Part shown: positions 12,101-25,830 of the stretch, piece after piece
How positions within the stretch are numbered: position 1 is the stretch's first letter
How the letters are laid out: every line of letters begins with the position of its first letter
Notes under the pieces: generated by a model
The model's database searches: none
What the model saw: only the letters and a program-made list of their open reading frames with translations
What the model was told of the DNA's origin: nothing
NCBI GenBank assembly: GCA_013397845.1
Contig: VZTG01009076.1
Location: forward strand, 62,001-126,000
DNA: 64,000 bases
Source: Melanocharis versteri
Lineage: Eukaryota > Chordata > Aves > Passeriformes > Melanocharitidae
Reading direction: 5' to 3'
Position numbers and translations under genes: made by a program

Positions 12101-15100
12101 TCAGATGTCTTGTGGGGAGAATGCCCTTTTGATTGTCTATTGGGAAAATTACCACTTTTATAGAGCTACTCTTTCCCAAAGCACTTTCCCAAAGATTTTG
12201 CCGACATCAGTGTTTGTCTGCTTATTTCCCTTGTCGATAGACAGATGTTTTTTCATTCCATAGGAAAAAAGGCTGTAACAGGAGGGGCAGGCACTGACTG
12301 CAGGTAGCAAACAGGTGCAACTATGAACGAGATGGGCAGAGCTGTCCTTAAAATAAGCAAATAAACTAGTGAGCTGTAAGCTTAACCGAGAGTGCTTCTG
12401 CTGATTAATTGAGCAATGAATAACCATTTGATCCAGGGGGTTTGCAGTCTTATATATGTGCTCTTGTGCTGTTTACTTGTCAGCTATAGCTGTCTGCTAT
12501 TCAGTTTCCACTTACATTCATTTACTGTGTTTTAACTGGACTAATTAATCCCATTTAAGAAATACTTACATAATACTTCAAAGGTAGAGCTGGAGAAAAG
12601 TGTTGAACAGGGCCGGTATAAAGGCTTCAAGCCAGCTATGTAACGTGTCCAGAACAGAAATACAGACTTTTAATCATGTATATCTATGAAAGGATCTTTG
12701 GACATCAATATGTATAGGCAAAAAATGGCAGGTATGAATAATTACTAAACAGTTATTCAACAGTATCATAAACCACATCCTAATGTAATTTAACTTCAAT
12801 GAAATTTCTGAGGTAGCTGATGTAAATACAATTCTGGGTCCAATCAATGTATAATATAACTTTGCATAAGTGTTTTCTTTGACTTCAGAGTTACACTGGG
12901 GATAACTATGGCCCCACAATGCAAAATCAAATCTGTATTGTGGCAATCAGCCTACTGTCTGATGGAAGAAACAAATCTTTCTAGAAAATGCATAGGATAT
13001 ATGTATTTTATATATCCTCTTGAATGTCTATGTATATATTTATATTCATACAGATGCCCACTTCTATGAGTGATTATCTTTTCAACAGTTAAAAATTCTC
13101 TGCTTTCATAACTAGGGTAATTATCCTGATCACTAAATTTCTGCTCAAAATCGGAAGATGGGGAGCACTAGTATATGCTTTCACCTTTTCCTAGTTTGAA
13201 ATCCAGAAAAAAATTGGTTTTGAACACTTTTAGTGTTTAGGCATTCATTACCTGTGCTGCCAAGGTTTATTGAAAGCAGCTGGATGCCTCCCTCTGTCAT
13301 CCCCCTTTCTTGGAACTGCTGCCAGAACAGGTAGTCAGAAATGGAAATTAGAGAAATATTTGAGCGTCTGTGCTCGCTCGCTCTCTCTCAGGAAAACATC
13401 TGTGGCTTCCATAGGAAGCACTCATTTTTTCCCATCAGCAAAGACTCTGGATACCCTTGGGTCCAGTTTTGGCACAGCGAGCCAAGTAGGATGCAGTTTA
13501 TGGCTTAAAACTTATGAGAGAAATCATTCAGGCAGTCCCATCCCTGGCAGAACATTGAGAGAAATTCCCCAGGCTGCAAGCCACATGTGGGTCTCTGACC
13601 TTTTATTAGCTCACCATGGGAGAGGTTAACAATTGTTGAGACTTCAGTCTTCCCTTTGACATACAAATACAACAATACCAAATAGCCTTTCCAAGATGAG
13701 CATATTTAGGGCACAACAAGCTTTTTAATGCAGAGTTCAATGTAGGGGGGGGAAAATCCCAAAAGAAAAACCCAACCCCGAAATCTAGAATTAGAAAAGG
13801 ATATGTTGCTATAAAACTGAAGCCTGGATTGATATTTTTTCCAACATTCTGCCCTTGTTCATATTATTGTGATTTGTGACTTTTTAAAACCAATATAATC
13901 ATGAGACGGAAACAAATTCTCACACCATTTTTAGCTCTTCATGTGGTCAGTGCCATGATTTATGGAGCTAAAATTGCTCAATAGCTGGAGCGACATAAGA
14001 AATGCATGCAATTATCTGATTTTTAAGGATGTCTGTTGTGTTTATCCAAGTATGTTATTGTTTAGATTAAAAAAACAAAGAGGATTCATAATTACTGATA
14101 TGAGGGTTTTCAGAGAAAAAAAAACACAGAGGACCAAATCCTGTCTCTTTTTGAAATGTTTTTGTCTTCTCAGAAATTACTGTAGTAAATGAAACTATCT
14201 TGGGTTTTAGTAAAACAGAGATTGGAAAATAACTCTTCTTTAGGGAAACAGAGTCATTGCCTGTTTTGCAGCTAAGAAACTACAAACTTGCTTTATGCTG
14301 TGTAATCTATGGCAAAAAATGCAGATTGAAGAGCCCAGCATTCCAGGCTTTTACCATAACTACTCAATTACTCTTTCAGTCTTAAAGGCAAATGATTTTT
14401 ACTATGCAGTCTCATGGCTTTAATGTAGAGTATGCTGAGCGTAAAATATGAGAGAATTAGCTCAGGCTTCTGCTATCAGCCTTTGCAGCTATTGTCTGAA
14501 GAGGCAATGCAAACTGGTCTCAAAATGTAATAGTCCTATGACTTCTCTGATGGCATGCAGGTTCAGCCCCATTCAATGCCAGAACCTGGGGGGGAGGCGT
14601 GGGGGGCAGGGAAAGAAGCATCAGATTCTGCTTTTCATACTTTTACTAAGGTGGAAACCAAATCTGAGACTGAAATTGGTAAAGTCTTGCACAAGGTTGG
14701 TTATTGCAAAAAAATAGATGCTAAGTCATGGTTGCTCCCTGTGCTAAGCAGTCATATCTTTATCAACCACTGTTGGCAAAGTAGATCTGAGGAAAAGTTA
14801 TTTAGAGGTGGAGAGTGCTTTTATATTCATTGTGAATAAACAGAAAGACCAGACTGGCAGAGATCCTGCACTGGAGAAAGATCAAGTACAGCTACACGGT
14901 AGACACATGCCTGTCTAACCATTTACAGACCAGCTTCCTTACACAGCTGATTCCAGTGCTATACCATCCTTATAGCCATCCATTAGATAATGAAAAATTT
15001 AGTTAGAAAAGGCTTTGTTCTTGTTTCCATTACCCTAAGCACGAGCTTATCATATTTTCTTTTTATATTAGTCTTTTACATGTCAAAAGATTGATCTTAT

Positions 15101-15115
15101 TCCCCTCCTGAGTAT

Positions 15116-15140
15116 TTTTGTTTGTTTGTTTGTTTTGTTT
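15116..15140. repeat. (TTTG)n simple repeat
   Basis: About five slightly imperfect TTTG units followed by a T-rich stretch. Confidence 0.75.
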
Positions 15141-15317
15141 TCTCAAGAATACACAGCAGAATTTCTTCAAGCTTTCCTACAGGTGCACTATTCTAAACCT
15201 TTCTATAGTTCTTGTACTCTACTTCATGACTATATCCAGCTTATCTATGTTTTCCTTAAAGACTTCACCACCTTTCAGTAGGCTGGATCAATACATTAAA
15301 TGCTTCTTTTCTATAAC

Positions 15318-15382
15318 TCATATATAAAACATAATATAACATAATAACATATATATACATAATATGTGTTATATGTAAATGC
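15318..15382. repeat. AT-rich low-complexity stretch
   Basis: Mostly A and T with recurring ACATAATAT and ATATATA strings, and partly self-complementary. It is probably a degenerate AT microsatellite. Confidence 0.6.
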
Positions 15383-17130
15383 TTCTGTTAATATCTTTCA
15401 CATTGGTACTGACATCTTTTTGTATCAGCACTGTTGGTTTGAGAAGTGTTTTGTTGAACTACTATAACTCCAATTTTTTTCTTATGTACTCCTCCTTAAT
15501 GATTATTCCTCACAGCATATTTGTGTATTTGGTTTCTCTCTAGTATCTCCCATTTCTATTCAATTACATGTTGTCTTCAGCATCTCCAGATGTAAAAAAA
15601 AACTATTATGAACTCACATTTTCCAGGAAAAGAGATACATTTTTTTTGTTTTTTGTTTTTTTTTTTAATATATTTTAGAGATGTTATGATACAGGTGCCT
15701 GCTTTTTCCTCAGAATTCTGGTTTCTCTTTCATTTTGTGATGTAATCATTGATTCTTCCTTTCTGGGTGTTTCTTCTCCAACTCAGTTCTGCACCTTCCA
15801 TGCAGAAGTTTCATTTGGACCATAGTCCCTTTGTTTTCCTTGTATAAGATTACTTCCATGAAGTTTTTTTTCTCTAACCTAATTAAACAATGCAACTATA
15901 TTGTCTTGACATAATAAGTGGGAATAGGAATGTATTCATTTGAATACATCTGTGTTTAATGTCAATAACAACTTCTTTTATATAACTGAAAGATGATGAG
16001 TTTTCAGAATGAATAGGAGTTTCCCCAGACAAGCATAGAAGCAATAAACCACAGCACAGGAAGAGTCTTGAGAGCAAGGAAGAGGGACACCAACAGCCAG
16101 GACATCTAATTTTCCGTGTAAAGGGATGGACAGAGGGCTGGATCGACCTCAGCAAATTTTTCTTTTCCTTGAACTTAAAAACAGTCCCAGTTTACTGCCT
16201 TTGGCCTCAGAAGAGGGTTGGTCAGCAGGATGGCTGTGTTCTCTTTAACTTGGAGATGCATTTTCTATGGCAAGATTTTTCCTTTATGGTATCAATAAAT
16301 ATTGACCCATTTCCTTCATTCAGAAATTGGATGATTTGGTTTGATTTTTTTTAATGCTGAGAACAGCCTTCTGTGTTCTCCATTTTTCAATTAAAGGATT
16401 AATTTCTCCTTACTACATGTTGGCTTTAAGAGCAATCTTCATCTAGCGTGACTTTTAGCCTTGATCTTCTCCTGCCTGTCTTGAATACTTTTCTGGTGTT
16501 TGTTCACTGTACTGGAAATCCCTTCTGCTTGTCACTCAATTGTTTTATCCCTCTGCACATTCTTAGTCCTTTCTTTCACGTTTGCCATTAGTCACAGTAG
16601 CCAGCTTTTCCCCATCACGTCTTTTCAACATCTGCAGCAAAGTTTTTCCTGTCAGTGATCTAATGTCTGTGGGCTATAATTAAAGGCTGGGATTACTTTT
16701 TTAATATTTTTTCCCCCCACACAATGGAAAAATTTCCATTTTGGAGCTCATAGCTAGTCAGCCTTCTCTCAAGAGGATATTTAGTATAGCAGTGAGTGGA
16801 GATCACTTTGCAGCACCTTTGTCAGAGCTTTCCAGGCTGACAGAGCGCTCTTCACCACCTGCCAGGGTGGTTATGCACTACAGCCACACTCTGAAATGAG
16901 GGCATCCATACAGAAACAAAGAATATTTTATGTCTGCTAATGATGGAGAGGTTGGACACATATTACTTCAGTATAGTATTGTATTAAACTGAAATAAAAA
17001 TGAGAGGATTGAAGAGATTGAATTATCTCTATAGATGCCCCTTTGGAAAATATTACACAGCCAGGTACTATCCTGTCCAAATTCTGAAATGTTGTGTTTA
17101 GCAATTTTTCTTCCATGTTCAGACTACTTT

Positions 17131-17160
17131 ATTTTTTTATTTTTATTTTTATTTTTTTTT
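17131..17160. repeat. (ATTTTT)n simple repeat
   Basis: Repeated A followed by five to nine T, about four units, giving a T-rich tract on the plus strand. Confidence 0.75.
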
Positions 17161-19372
17161 CCTGTAGCTGTAATTTTCCTGTATTTTCAAGCAAGGATGA
17201 AGGCATAAAGGAGAGTTCCCTCCTGCATTGCTCCTTTAAATGAATTTGTCCCATATTTTAACTAAAACTTTCTTCAATGCAGGGTTAAGCAGTATGGTAC
17301 CTAAACATTTCTTAAAGCCATAACCATATTAAAAACATATCTTTACTCTTTTATATATGTACAGCCTTTCTCACTTAGAATACTGAATTAAAAAGCATTC
17401 GATTCTTTAAGCCTAAGAGAACAATATAAATTTGATAAAATACAAGAACTGTGCAGTAATCTATCAAAGTAAAATGAGCTTCATATCTTTTAAATAAGAA
17501 AGATTAAACTGTTCTTTACATATAAATTAAGTAATATCTTGTAAAGTCAAATGCTTCTTTTCAGGTGTCTGTTTTACCCTCCAAGTTGTGTTTGAGCTAG
17601 AAGTGATGCAGTCGAATGTATGCAACTGTGCTACAGCTGCTGACAGGCATAAAGTAAATGAGACATTTCATCCCAATGGATACAACTCTTGTTTTAATGT
17701 TTAGGATAATAAACTAAACAATTTTAGCAAAAATGAGACAGGACTATCTCAAATATTTCATTTCTGCAATGAACAACTATTAGTAACTCTCTCAATCTCA
17801 TTTGGCCTGTTAGCCTGGAACAGATTAAGCTGGTATGTTTACTGGTAGAGTTTTTCATCTTGTTTTGCCAGCAGTTTTGTTAGCTTTTCTGAAAGCCTGA
17901 TTTTTAATAGTTGATTTATCATATAATAATTAAGAAAATTTCCGTGGCTCTTGTTTCTCAAATTTGGGGTCAAATTGAGGCTGAAAAAATTCATAACATT
18001 TAAAATACAAAAGGTTACATTCAGAATTAAGGTCTTCTGAAACTGTTGATCTTTAAACTTGTTTTTCAGAATGGTTTTGTCAGAAATAAAACTAAAGCAG
18101 TATGAAAGAAACTCTAAAATATTGTTGTGCTCTAGAACGTGTAACAAATTGTAAATTTTGTTCACCGGTTTTATGAAATTTTTAAGCTCAGATGATGATT
18201 TTTAATTTCTAAACACTAAATTTATTTTTTTGGAAATTAATTGCAAAACAATGAAACAAGCTTGGTTCAGAAGTTATTTTTACATGTTTTTAAATGATAA
18301 AAAGGATTTTTCTGTTTAACATGGTTTTACTTTGAGGTCAGCTCGAAATAGATAAACATTTTATAGAAATTTATAGTTGAAATTAGGTAACACTGTGGAA
18401 AGTATTCTCAGATGTTTCAATAAAATTCTAAAAGACAAATTTTATACTGAAGAGATGCAGAGTTGATATATATGTTAATGAGTATGATGTTGATACTGTC
18501 TCCAGCTTGCATTAGCTCATCACAAGGTGAAGATTTAATAATTATTAACATATTTTGGAATTCCTGTTCATATGACTGACAGGAAAGCTTCCCACTTCGG
18601 TAACTATTTTTGTCTTTTGGGGAATGAGGTAAAATCTTCCTAATCCTAGTGCTTAGGTTGTGAATTATTCTGTGACTCAAGAGAGAAGGTATTTCATAGG
18701 TAACAGTTCAATGGGATACATTTATCTACACCAGTGATTTGAGAGGCAGTGGGCTGGCTTCTCCTGAGTGAAGGACATGGTGCCAGCTAACATGCTGCTT
18801 GCACAGAAGCCATTTTAGGTCTAAATATAACCGCAATAGCACTGCCTGTGTAAAAATCCCCACGTATTTAACTGAGGAATGTGACTTACTAGCTTGTGTG
18901 CAATGCCAGGAAAGACAGAGTCAAGCTGGTGCTGTGCTGAGATTTAGCAGCTTATGTGCTTGCTAGCTCAGGCATCTCTGCAGTGCACTTGATTTCATAC
19001 TGGGGATGTGTCCAGCTGTGAAAGCAACTGAGAAATAGATATTCTTTCTCCAGATCTTTCTTTGTCTTTCCTGGGTAGGTAATATAAGCCTTTTAAGGTA
19101 TTTGGGCTTTTGCAGCCTATGTTTTCATGCATTATCTAGCTTTAGAGTCTCAGACCATATTTTAATAAAAGAAGGAATGTTTAAAACATTTAACAGAGTA
19201 AAAAGGAGATGTATATATCTCTCCCCTATTGTTTTCTCATTATTTGCTAATAGTGAAGTATAAAACCAATGCAAAATGTCATAAAAGAAGAAACTATTGT
19301 GAGTGAATTATCAATATGCTTTGAAGGTGTTGAAGATACTTGGCTAAATCCTGTGTGTGCCAAAAGAGTCTT

Positions 19373-19510
19373 AATCATAGAGTCATCGAATAGTTAGGCT
19401 TGGAAGGGAGCTTTAGAGACAGTCTGGTTCCACCTTCACTGCAGTGAGCAGGGACATCAGATACGCAGCTTGTTCTGGGTCAGGGGCATGCTGGGTCTGT
19501 GAGACCTGCT
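19373..19510 (-). mobile_element. CR1 3'-end fragment
   Basis: The left edge has the CR1 tail (ATCATAGAGTCATCGAATAG). A block related to the avian CR1 3' UTR follows (TTGGAAGGGAGC, then GTCTGGTTCCA and GAGCAGGGACATC), read in antisense. The match fades after about 19480. It is a short, 5'-truncated copy on the minus strand with no coding part. Confidence 0.8.
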
Positions 19511-20663
19511 GCACCAGTAGTCTGAAGGTGTGTCATGAACCCTTATGGAGAATTTCCAGACATCTGCTATTTTTACAGAATCCTTGAACAAAAGCTGTGA
19601 AGCCACTGTTATTATAGTTGTCCCTGTTCCCTTGTTTCCACAGTTCCTTCACCAAAAAAAAAATAGAAAAATTGTCTTCCCACTTCGTTCTGCGTGTATT
19701 TCCAAGTATAAGGGAGTCATCACACAGAGGAGGAAACTTCCTGTTTCCTGGTTTCCCTTTCCATCTGTTATTATTGCAACTTTTTTGATAGTGCAATCTT
19801 CTTAGTCTGTGCACTGTACAAGATTAGTGATTTCTGGATTTGCTGTTAATGTCATGGCATTTCTCTACTAGCCTCAGACTGCTTGTCTCCAAACATTGTA
19901 CTGAGAATGAAGATTCATGCATTTGTGGTCCAAATACTGACTTCCAGAAATAATAAACCTCTTCCCCCACTTCTGAGACATAAATTTCCTATCTCCTCTG
20001 TGTATTTCAGCACCCGTCACAGTCCTCTGTAGAGAAATGGGGAAAAAAATATAGTATTAGTGAAAAATGCATCATTTGGGTACTTGTGAAATCTGGAGTA
20101 GTTTGTTCAATCATCTTGTTATTAATATAAGCAATTTTTAACCTTTGTATCAGTTTATGATCTCCGTCTTTAGCTGGAAAGGACAGTGATGTTACCCAGA
20201 CACAGCCTTCTCAGACAAAATCTAAAAATTACATTATCATTACTATTGATGGTATGAAATTATGTCTTGTGCCTGTGAAGAAGCCATGTCCAAATTTGTA
20301 TATAAAGAATATAAAAAGAGCCTTAATCATGTTTGTTTCATAGTATCAGTTAAACAACTCTAACATCACATTAACAATTCTCAGCATAACATTGAGAGGA
20401 CTAATTGTTTATCATATTTGCCAGTACCAGGTCCACTTTATGATGTGAACAGCAAACTTAATGAAGTATATGGATGTGCTGATTTTCCTGAGCCCTCTCC
20501 AGAGCTAAGAATACATTATCCAGCACAGAGATGTTCAGAGACTACAATATAATAAGCATGCCCATTCATATGATGCTGTACCCCAGAAGCTGTGGATAAC
20601 AGTTGCAGATTGTCTCTGTGGCAAAATTTCGAGTAAGCGTGTCTGGGAAGAATCTGAGAAATG

Positions 20664-20730
20664 TCAGAGAATCATTGAATGATTTAGGTTGGAAAGTATC
20701 TGAGGTGGTGTGGTTCGAGACTTTCCCCCC
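20664..20730 (-). mobile_element. CR1 3'-end fragment, very short
   Basis: CAGAGAATCATTGAATGATT followed by TAGGTTGGAAAG is the antisense of the avian CR1 3' terminus. Similarity is lost within about 70 bases. This is a minimal 5'-truncated insertion or the remains of a longer one. Confidence 0.7.
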
Positions 20731-23700
20731 TCCTTAAAGCAGAACTATCTTTGGACATTTGTCTACATTTTTGGACCAATGTCTAAAGCCTTCTAATTCT
20801 ATCCAGATGAAATCTGCAGGAGGAAAGAAAGACAACATGTCTAGGCATGTCAGATATACAAAGACATTACAAAAGAGAAAATGGCAGAAAACAACATTAG
20901 TGTTCAGCAACAAAGCTAATCGTGCAGAAGTGGGTGCCTGAATTTAGCTAATGATTTTAAACTACTTTACAGCCTAATAAACTTTGATTGCTCCAGTGAG
21001 AATTTCCTGTGAAGAGCAGACTCAGTCCTGCAGTCAATCCATTAGTTAAGCCATCTTTTTTCTTGTGAATAATATTATTTGCATTTCTGTAGGCTTATTC
21101 AGGGAGAGAATATGGGTTGTATGGAAATAGACTGTATGAAAGGAGGTAATATAAATATTTGTATTCTACCAGCAGTCTAAAGGACAGTCTGTAATTAATC
21201 TGTAGTTACTTGAACAGGTAAATGTAACAAGTGTTTATATTAAGGTGGCAAGAAGTTTGCATTTGACTTGGCTAAATATAGGATTGTGAGAAATTCTGCT
21301 TGTAGACTTGTTCCATATATGACTACTGTCCACAGTAATGTTTCATTTTAATACAGAAGTGAAACTATTGTTCTTAAGTCACATTGTTGGTGGGAGAGCT
21401 TTTTTCAGTGTAGAAAAGAAAAAGGTATGATACTAAATTCTCTCCTTTTATTTCAAAACCGGCTGAATTATGAAACCAATATGTGAATATTTTTATCAAA
21501 GGACAAATATTAGTGGGTTTGGAAAATATAAGAAGGAATGAGAATTTCTGTGAAAATAATTTAGAGAGTGAAATAACCCAAAACCAAACAACTAAGAAAA
21601 AAAACATAACCCGTTAGCATGTGAGAGTGTTGAGTAGAAAATACAAAATATCTGCACATAGGATTCAGGAAATATGTTTTCCCAAGGGCATTAGAAAAGT
21701 ACTGGTCAACTATAGTTCAGCTTGCCTGGTGGAATGCTCTTTTGCTGCTTCCTGCTGCCCACACTATTGTCTGCTCAGAGTTCTGGCACGTATCGTCTCA
21801 GCTTTCCATTCCTGACATCACCTGATTGCACGATTCATTCAAGTGGGTCGAGCCTCGTAACTCCAAAATATGTAGCAGCAATCAAAAGAAACTGAACTCC
21901 AACCTACACAGCAAGTTTCTGCTTGGTAGCCCCGTACAGCTGGCTCTGTTCAGGGCAGGTCAGCATTACAGCAGTAGAGACAGCCAGAATTGCTGTCGTG
22001 CAAGCGAGGATGTGGCCCCTTAATTTTTTATCCTGATGTTTGGGTTTTTCTTAGCTCCCCACCCCCAGAACCTTGCAGCATTATTGTTTCCTGAATGCGT
22101 TATTTTCATCAAGTACTGGCAGTCCTGACATTGATAGGCAGTGAATCAATACTTTAATAGAATTGTGAAGTCAAACTAGTTTTGCAGATCCACAGTGTGC
22201 AGTATGTGGTTTTCCATTCTGGATATAATAACTGCAATTCGAAATACTCCCCCGCAAGCATTGATTGCATGCTTTAGGAAATTCACAGTAAAGAATTTAA
22301 TTAAGAAAGAATAAAACTGCATCACTTCATTTAAAAATAGAGAAATTCACCCGAGATATTTTGTTCATTTTCAGGCTATAATAGCAATAACCATCTTTAG
22401 CTGAGACATTTCCTGGGGCTTAATGGCCCATGGCTGTGCTTCTTCAGGTGATCATCATCATCTCCCAACAGTCATTAATCCCCTACGAATGCCCTGCACC
22501 TCAGTCATTAAATGTGCTTTAATGTGCTTCTTCTGAAAATGAAATAGTTCTATATTTAATGCATCTTCCAGGAATAGGAGAGATCTTTCTGAGGTGAGGA
22601 ATGAAAGAAGTTTATTAATGTGTCAAAGAAGTACTAATTATGACAAGTGGGTAAGTTCTGTTTCTGGAGATAGCACGACAAAGTATTTTTCCACAGTAAG
22701 AGCATGTTTTGTGTAAGTCATCGTTTTCTGTACATCACGATTTACACTCATCTCAATTGCCTAACAGCCAGATCAGAAATACAGATAGTTATTTGTAGTT
22801 AGATTTCTTCTGGAGAGTGTCTCAGCATAGAAAAAAAATCTCACAAAACATGCAGTGTATATGACTGCAGTACTGCTTAAAAAGACTTTCCTTTCCATAG
22901 CTGTAAAAATTGAGCTGTACAGTTTTACAAGGTGTTTGTGATAATGCAAGAAAATAAAAAGGAGTTAAATCTTTCATCCTGAAGTCTGAAACTCTTACAA
23001 AAAATCTTTTGGTGAGCATTTTATGAATCTTTCTTACAAAAAGGACCACAAGTACAGCGCCAACAGCATTATCAGAGGTTTTAAACACAGTAGACAGCCT
23101 ACCCCTGCTCAAGTAGAATTAAAGCCTTCAATGAAAATAATTGAAATTAATAAAAATTGAATGAGAATCGGGAGGTTCTAATTTTATTTTATTTGAATTT
23201 TACTTCCTCCTATGTTGTGCTATTTTCATCTTGTACTACTAAGCATGCATAGCATGCACCTAACATACACATTGAATGAAGCCTGTACCTGTCCCAAACA
23301 GAGTGTGAGAGGGATCAGAGCAGACACTGTCTTCACTGAGTGAAAAATCAGCACCTTTTGGGTATTACGGTCATTTATTATTTGTGTTGGACATTCTGAT
23401 CCCACGTACTTCAGTGAGTGACTGTGTAGATGAAGACAGACCTTTGGGCCATGCACTATTAAAAGCTGAATGTAAAATTATGTTGGTGCTAAAATTAGAG
23501 CTCTCCTAGTCAGCACCTTTAGGTTGCAGATTGACCTGAAAAAAGAATTATTACAACCTGACTCAAAAATTTCTTGTCAAAATTTTCTATTTCTTCTAAC
23601 AAGAGAAAAATGACATGATTAAAATATCTTTCAGTATAAACAAAATGTTTTGTTTTACTCACAGAGAAAAAATTTCACTTACTTCAGTAACCAACAACAA

Positions 23701-25780
23701 CTGCCTTAATTTTGCAATTTTTCAAGTTAGACAAATTTTTCTGTGTGAAAGACAAGGGTTTCTTTCAGAAAATTTTAAACACAAAATATCACATGCACAC
23801 ATGTGCATACACATTCTGTCTTGTTCCATCGTGGGTTCTAGACAGAACTGTTACCTGATTTAGACTTTACTCTGAAATTTTTTCCTACTCCTCCTAATGC
23901 AGTTTTCAGCAAATAAACTTTTGAAAAAGAATTTATTAGATCTCTCATTAAATTCACCAAATAAAAAAAATAAAATTGCACAGAGCCAATGATAAGATAA
24001 AGAGTATCGCACTTTTAAGTTGTTTTCAGTCTACTGTATATATCATCATAAACAGCGGGTTGGGGAAAAAGTACTTGTCTATTGTAATGCAGTTAGAATA
24101 CTTCTTTTGCTGTAGATCCTGTTTAAGGTTATTCGTACCTTGTCATGTAACTTACAGTGTCAGCATTCTTCAGAGCATCTGTCAAAATTTAACAGGAATG
24201 TCCACGATAAAGAGAAGTAGTAAAAAGAAAGCATATTTTTCTAAAGTGAATCTATCAGTATACCTAGAATTCTTGTATTTTTTTTCTTTTACTCAAGTTC
24301 TCTGTTTTCACCCATTCATTATATTTACAGATCAACAGAACTAAAAAAAAACAAACAACCAAACCTCATATAATGTTTCTCATTTCGTTATAAATTCTGT
24401 GTTGTAGGTCTTGTTTTCCCTCTGTGCTGCATTCTGGGGAATACAAATTATGAAGCGGATCACTTCATCCAAAGAAAAACACCACTGAAAGAGCAGATCT
24501 AACATCACCTTAAATATGGAAACAGCACTTTAGAATAACCTTTTAAGTTCCTTGGAATTAATCAACCATGAATCATGCTGAATTGCAATCAGTTCACTTA
24601 CAATATGAGAGATTTGTGATTTTTGTGTGAAGGTTTGAAAGATTCCTAAGGGAGTATATTCATTTTTATTTGATTTTTTTAAAGAAATATTTAATTTCTC
24701 CCCAGTTTAAATCAAATATTCATTCACAGCGTAGATTTTTACATTCACAGGATTAATAATTCTTAGAAACCATGTAAAACTAATTTAATTTTTGCTGTGA
24801 TTTTTTTAGTAATAATATGTGAAAAATATTTTTCACAGGAGGAATAATTAAAATCATATCTGATGTAACCTGGTATAAAGTGATTGACTGTCTTCTTATT
24901 GGGGCTAAACATAAGCATATGTGAATGTCATTTTTTCTGTAACGATTGAATTACACCAGAATCTCCATGTCATGCCCAATTCAGTGTTCATAACATACAG
25001 CTACATGAGGATGAGTAGTTGAGGCAAGAAAATGATTAAAAACAGCATGATAAAATAACTCGACCTAGTATGAGTTGAAACGTCTTCAATAAAATTGGCT
25101 GATGTATGTGTTGTATAATGCAGACACGCAGTTTAGGCTGAGTTATTTACGGAATACACCTGCGTTGCCAACTTTAGATAGTGATCAAACCAGGATTTAC
25201 ACGGGGTATCCCACTGACACTCACTCACGTGACAAAATGTTTGCGAGGCTGAGCCCTTAATTTCTGGTAATTTCCTGCCGGGTGATGTCAGGGGAGATGC
25301 ACGTCTTGTCTTTCAGGAGCTGTTGGAAAGACGGTGTGTACTAAGATAGGAAAATTAAATACAAATGGTAGAGGGAGTCTCCAAACAGCAGGACTGGCAA
25401 AAATACTGGATCTAGGTTGTTTTTCTTTCCTCGCACTCATCCAATTTTTTTTTTTGGCTCCAAGCCTTTTAGAAGTGCTTGAAGTCAAGTAGCTAAAAAA
25501 TTGAGTCTGTCTTAGATGCTTCAAAATAGTAATAATACCTGGATTTAACAATGAGTTTAAGTTTTTGTTCTGTTTTTTTACCCATTTCATTTTCCTTTAA
25601 GAGCAGTCTAACAGAAATCTCAGATTTAGATAGCCTACTTTTAATTAACCCATATTTTCAGTCTCTAGCTGTAACAGATGCCACTGTCTACAAAATGGGA
25701 TGTTTCCAATAAATTGTCAGAAACACAGTAATGTTATATAAATAACATTGTTGCAATGTCTAGTGATAATATCTTAATTG
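20731..25780. other. Unique non-coding DNA, possible conserved block
   Basis: No supported gene. Open frames of up to about 122 codons (for example 23976-24344) look random. The stretch at about 22200-22640 is free of recognisable repeats and holds several homeodomain-type TTAATTA/ATTAA cores and a partial tandem repeat of AATGTGCTT. It would be the first place I would check for a conserved non-coding element. The stretch at 25130-25310 is also repeat-free and has more CpG than its surroundings. Confidence 0.4.
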
Positions 25781-25782
25781 TA

Positions 25783-25830
25783 AAACAGAATCATCAAAAT
25801 GCTTGGGTTGCAAGGAAGCTTAATGATAGG
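25783..25830 (-). mobile_element. Probable CR1 3'-terminal remnant
   Basis: ACAGAATCATCAAAATGCTT, then GGGTTGCAAGGAAGCTTAAT and GATAG, parallels the antisense CR1 terminus (a CAGAATCATAGAATGGTT, GGGTTGGAAGGGACCTTAAA, GATC pattern). Only about 48 bases remain, so the assignment is tentative. Confidence 0.5.

Larger units (their letters stand above)
8651..19372. other. Unique AT-rich non-coding DNA
   Basis: No gene can be supported across this interval. The longest plus-strand frame (13270-13629, 119 codons) has no domain I recognise and includes low-complexity serine/leucine stretches. Low-complexity tracts lie at 9152-9165, 15116-15140, 15318-15382 and 17131-17160. A direct repeat of TTTCCCAAAG sits at about 12173-12196. 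No recognisable CR1, LTR or SINE was seen. Confidence 0.55.

Noticed and set aside
13270..13629. 119-codon plus-strand open frame
   Set aside because: No recognised domain and Ser/Leu-rich low-complexity content. Chance ORFs of this size are expected in 64 kb.
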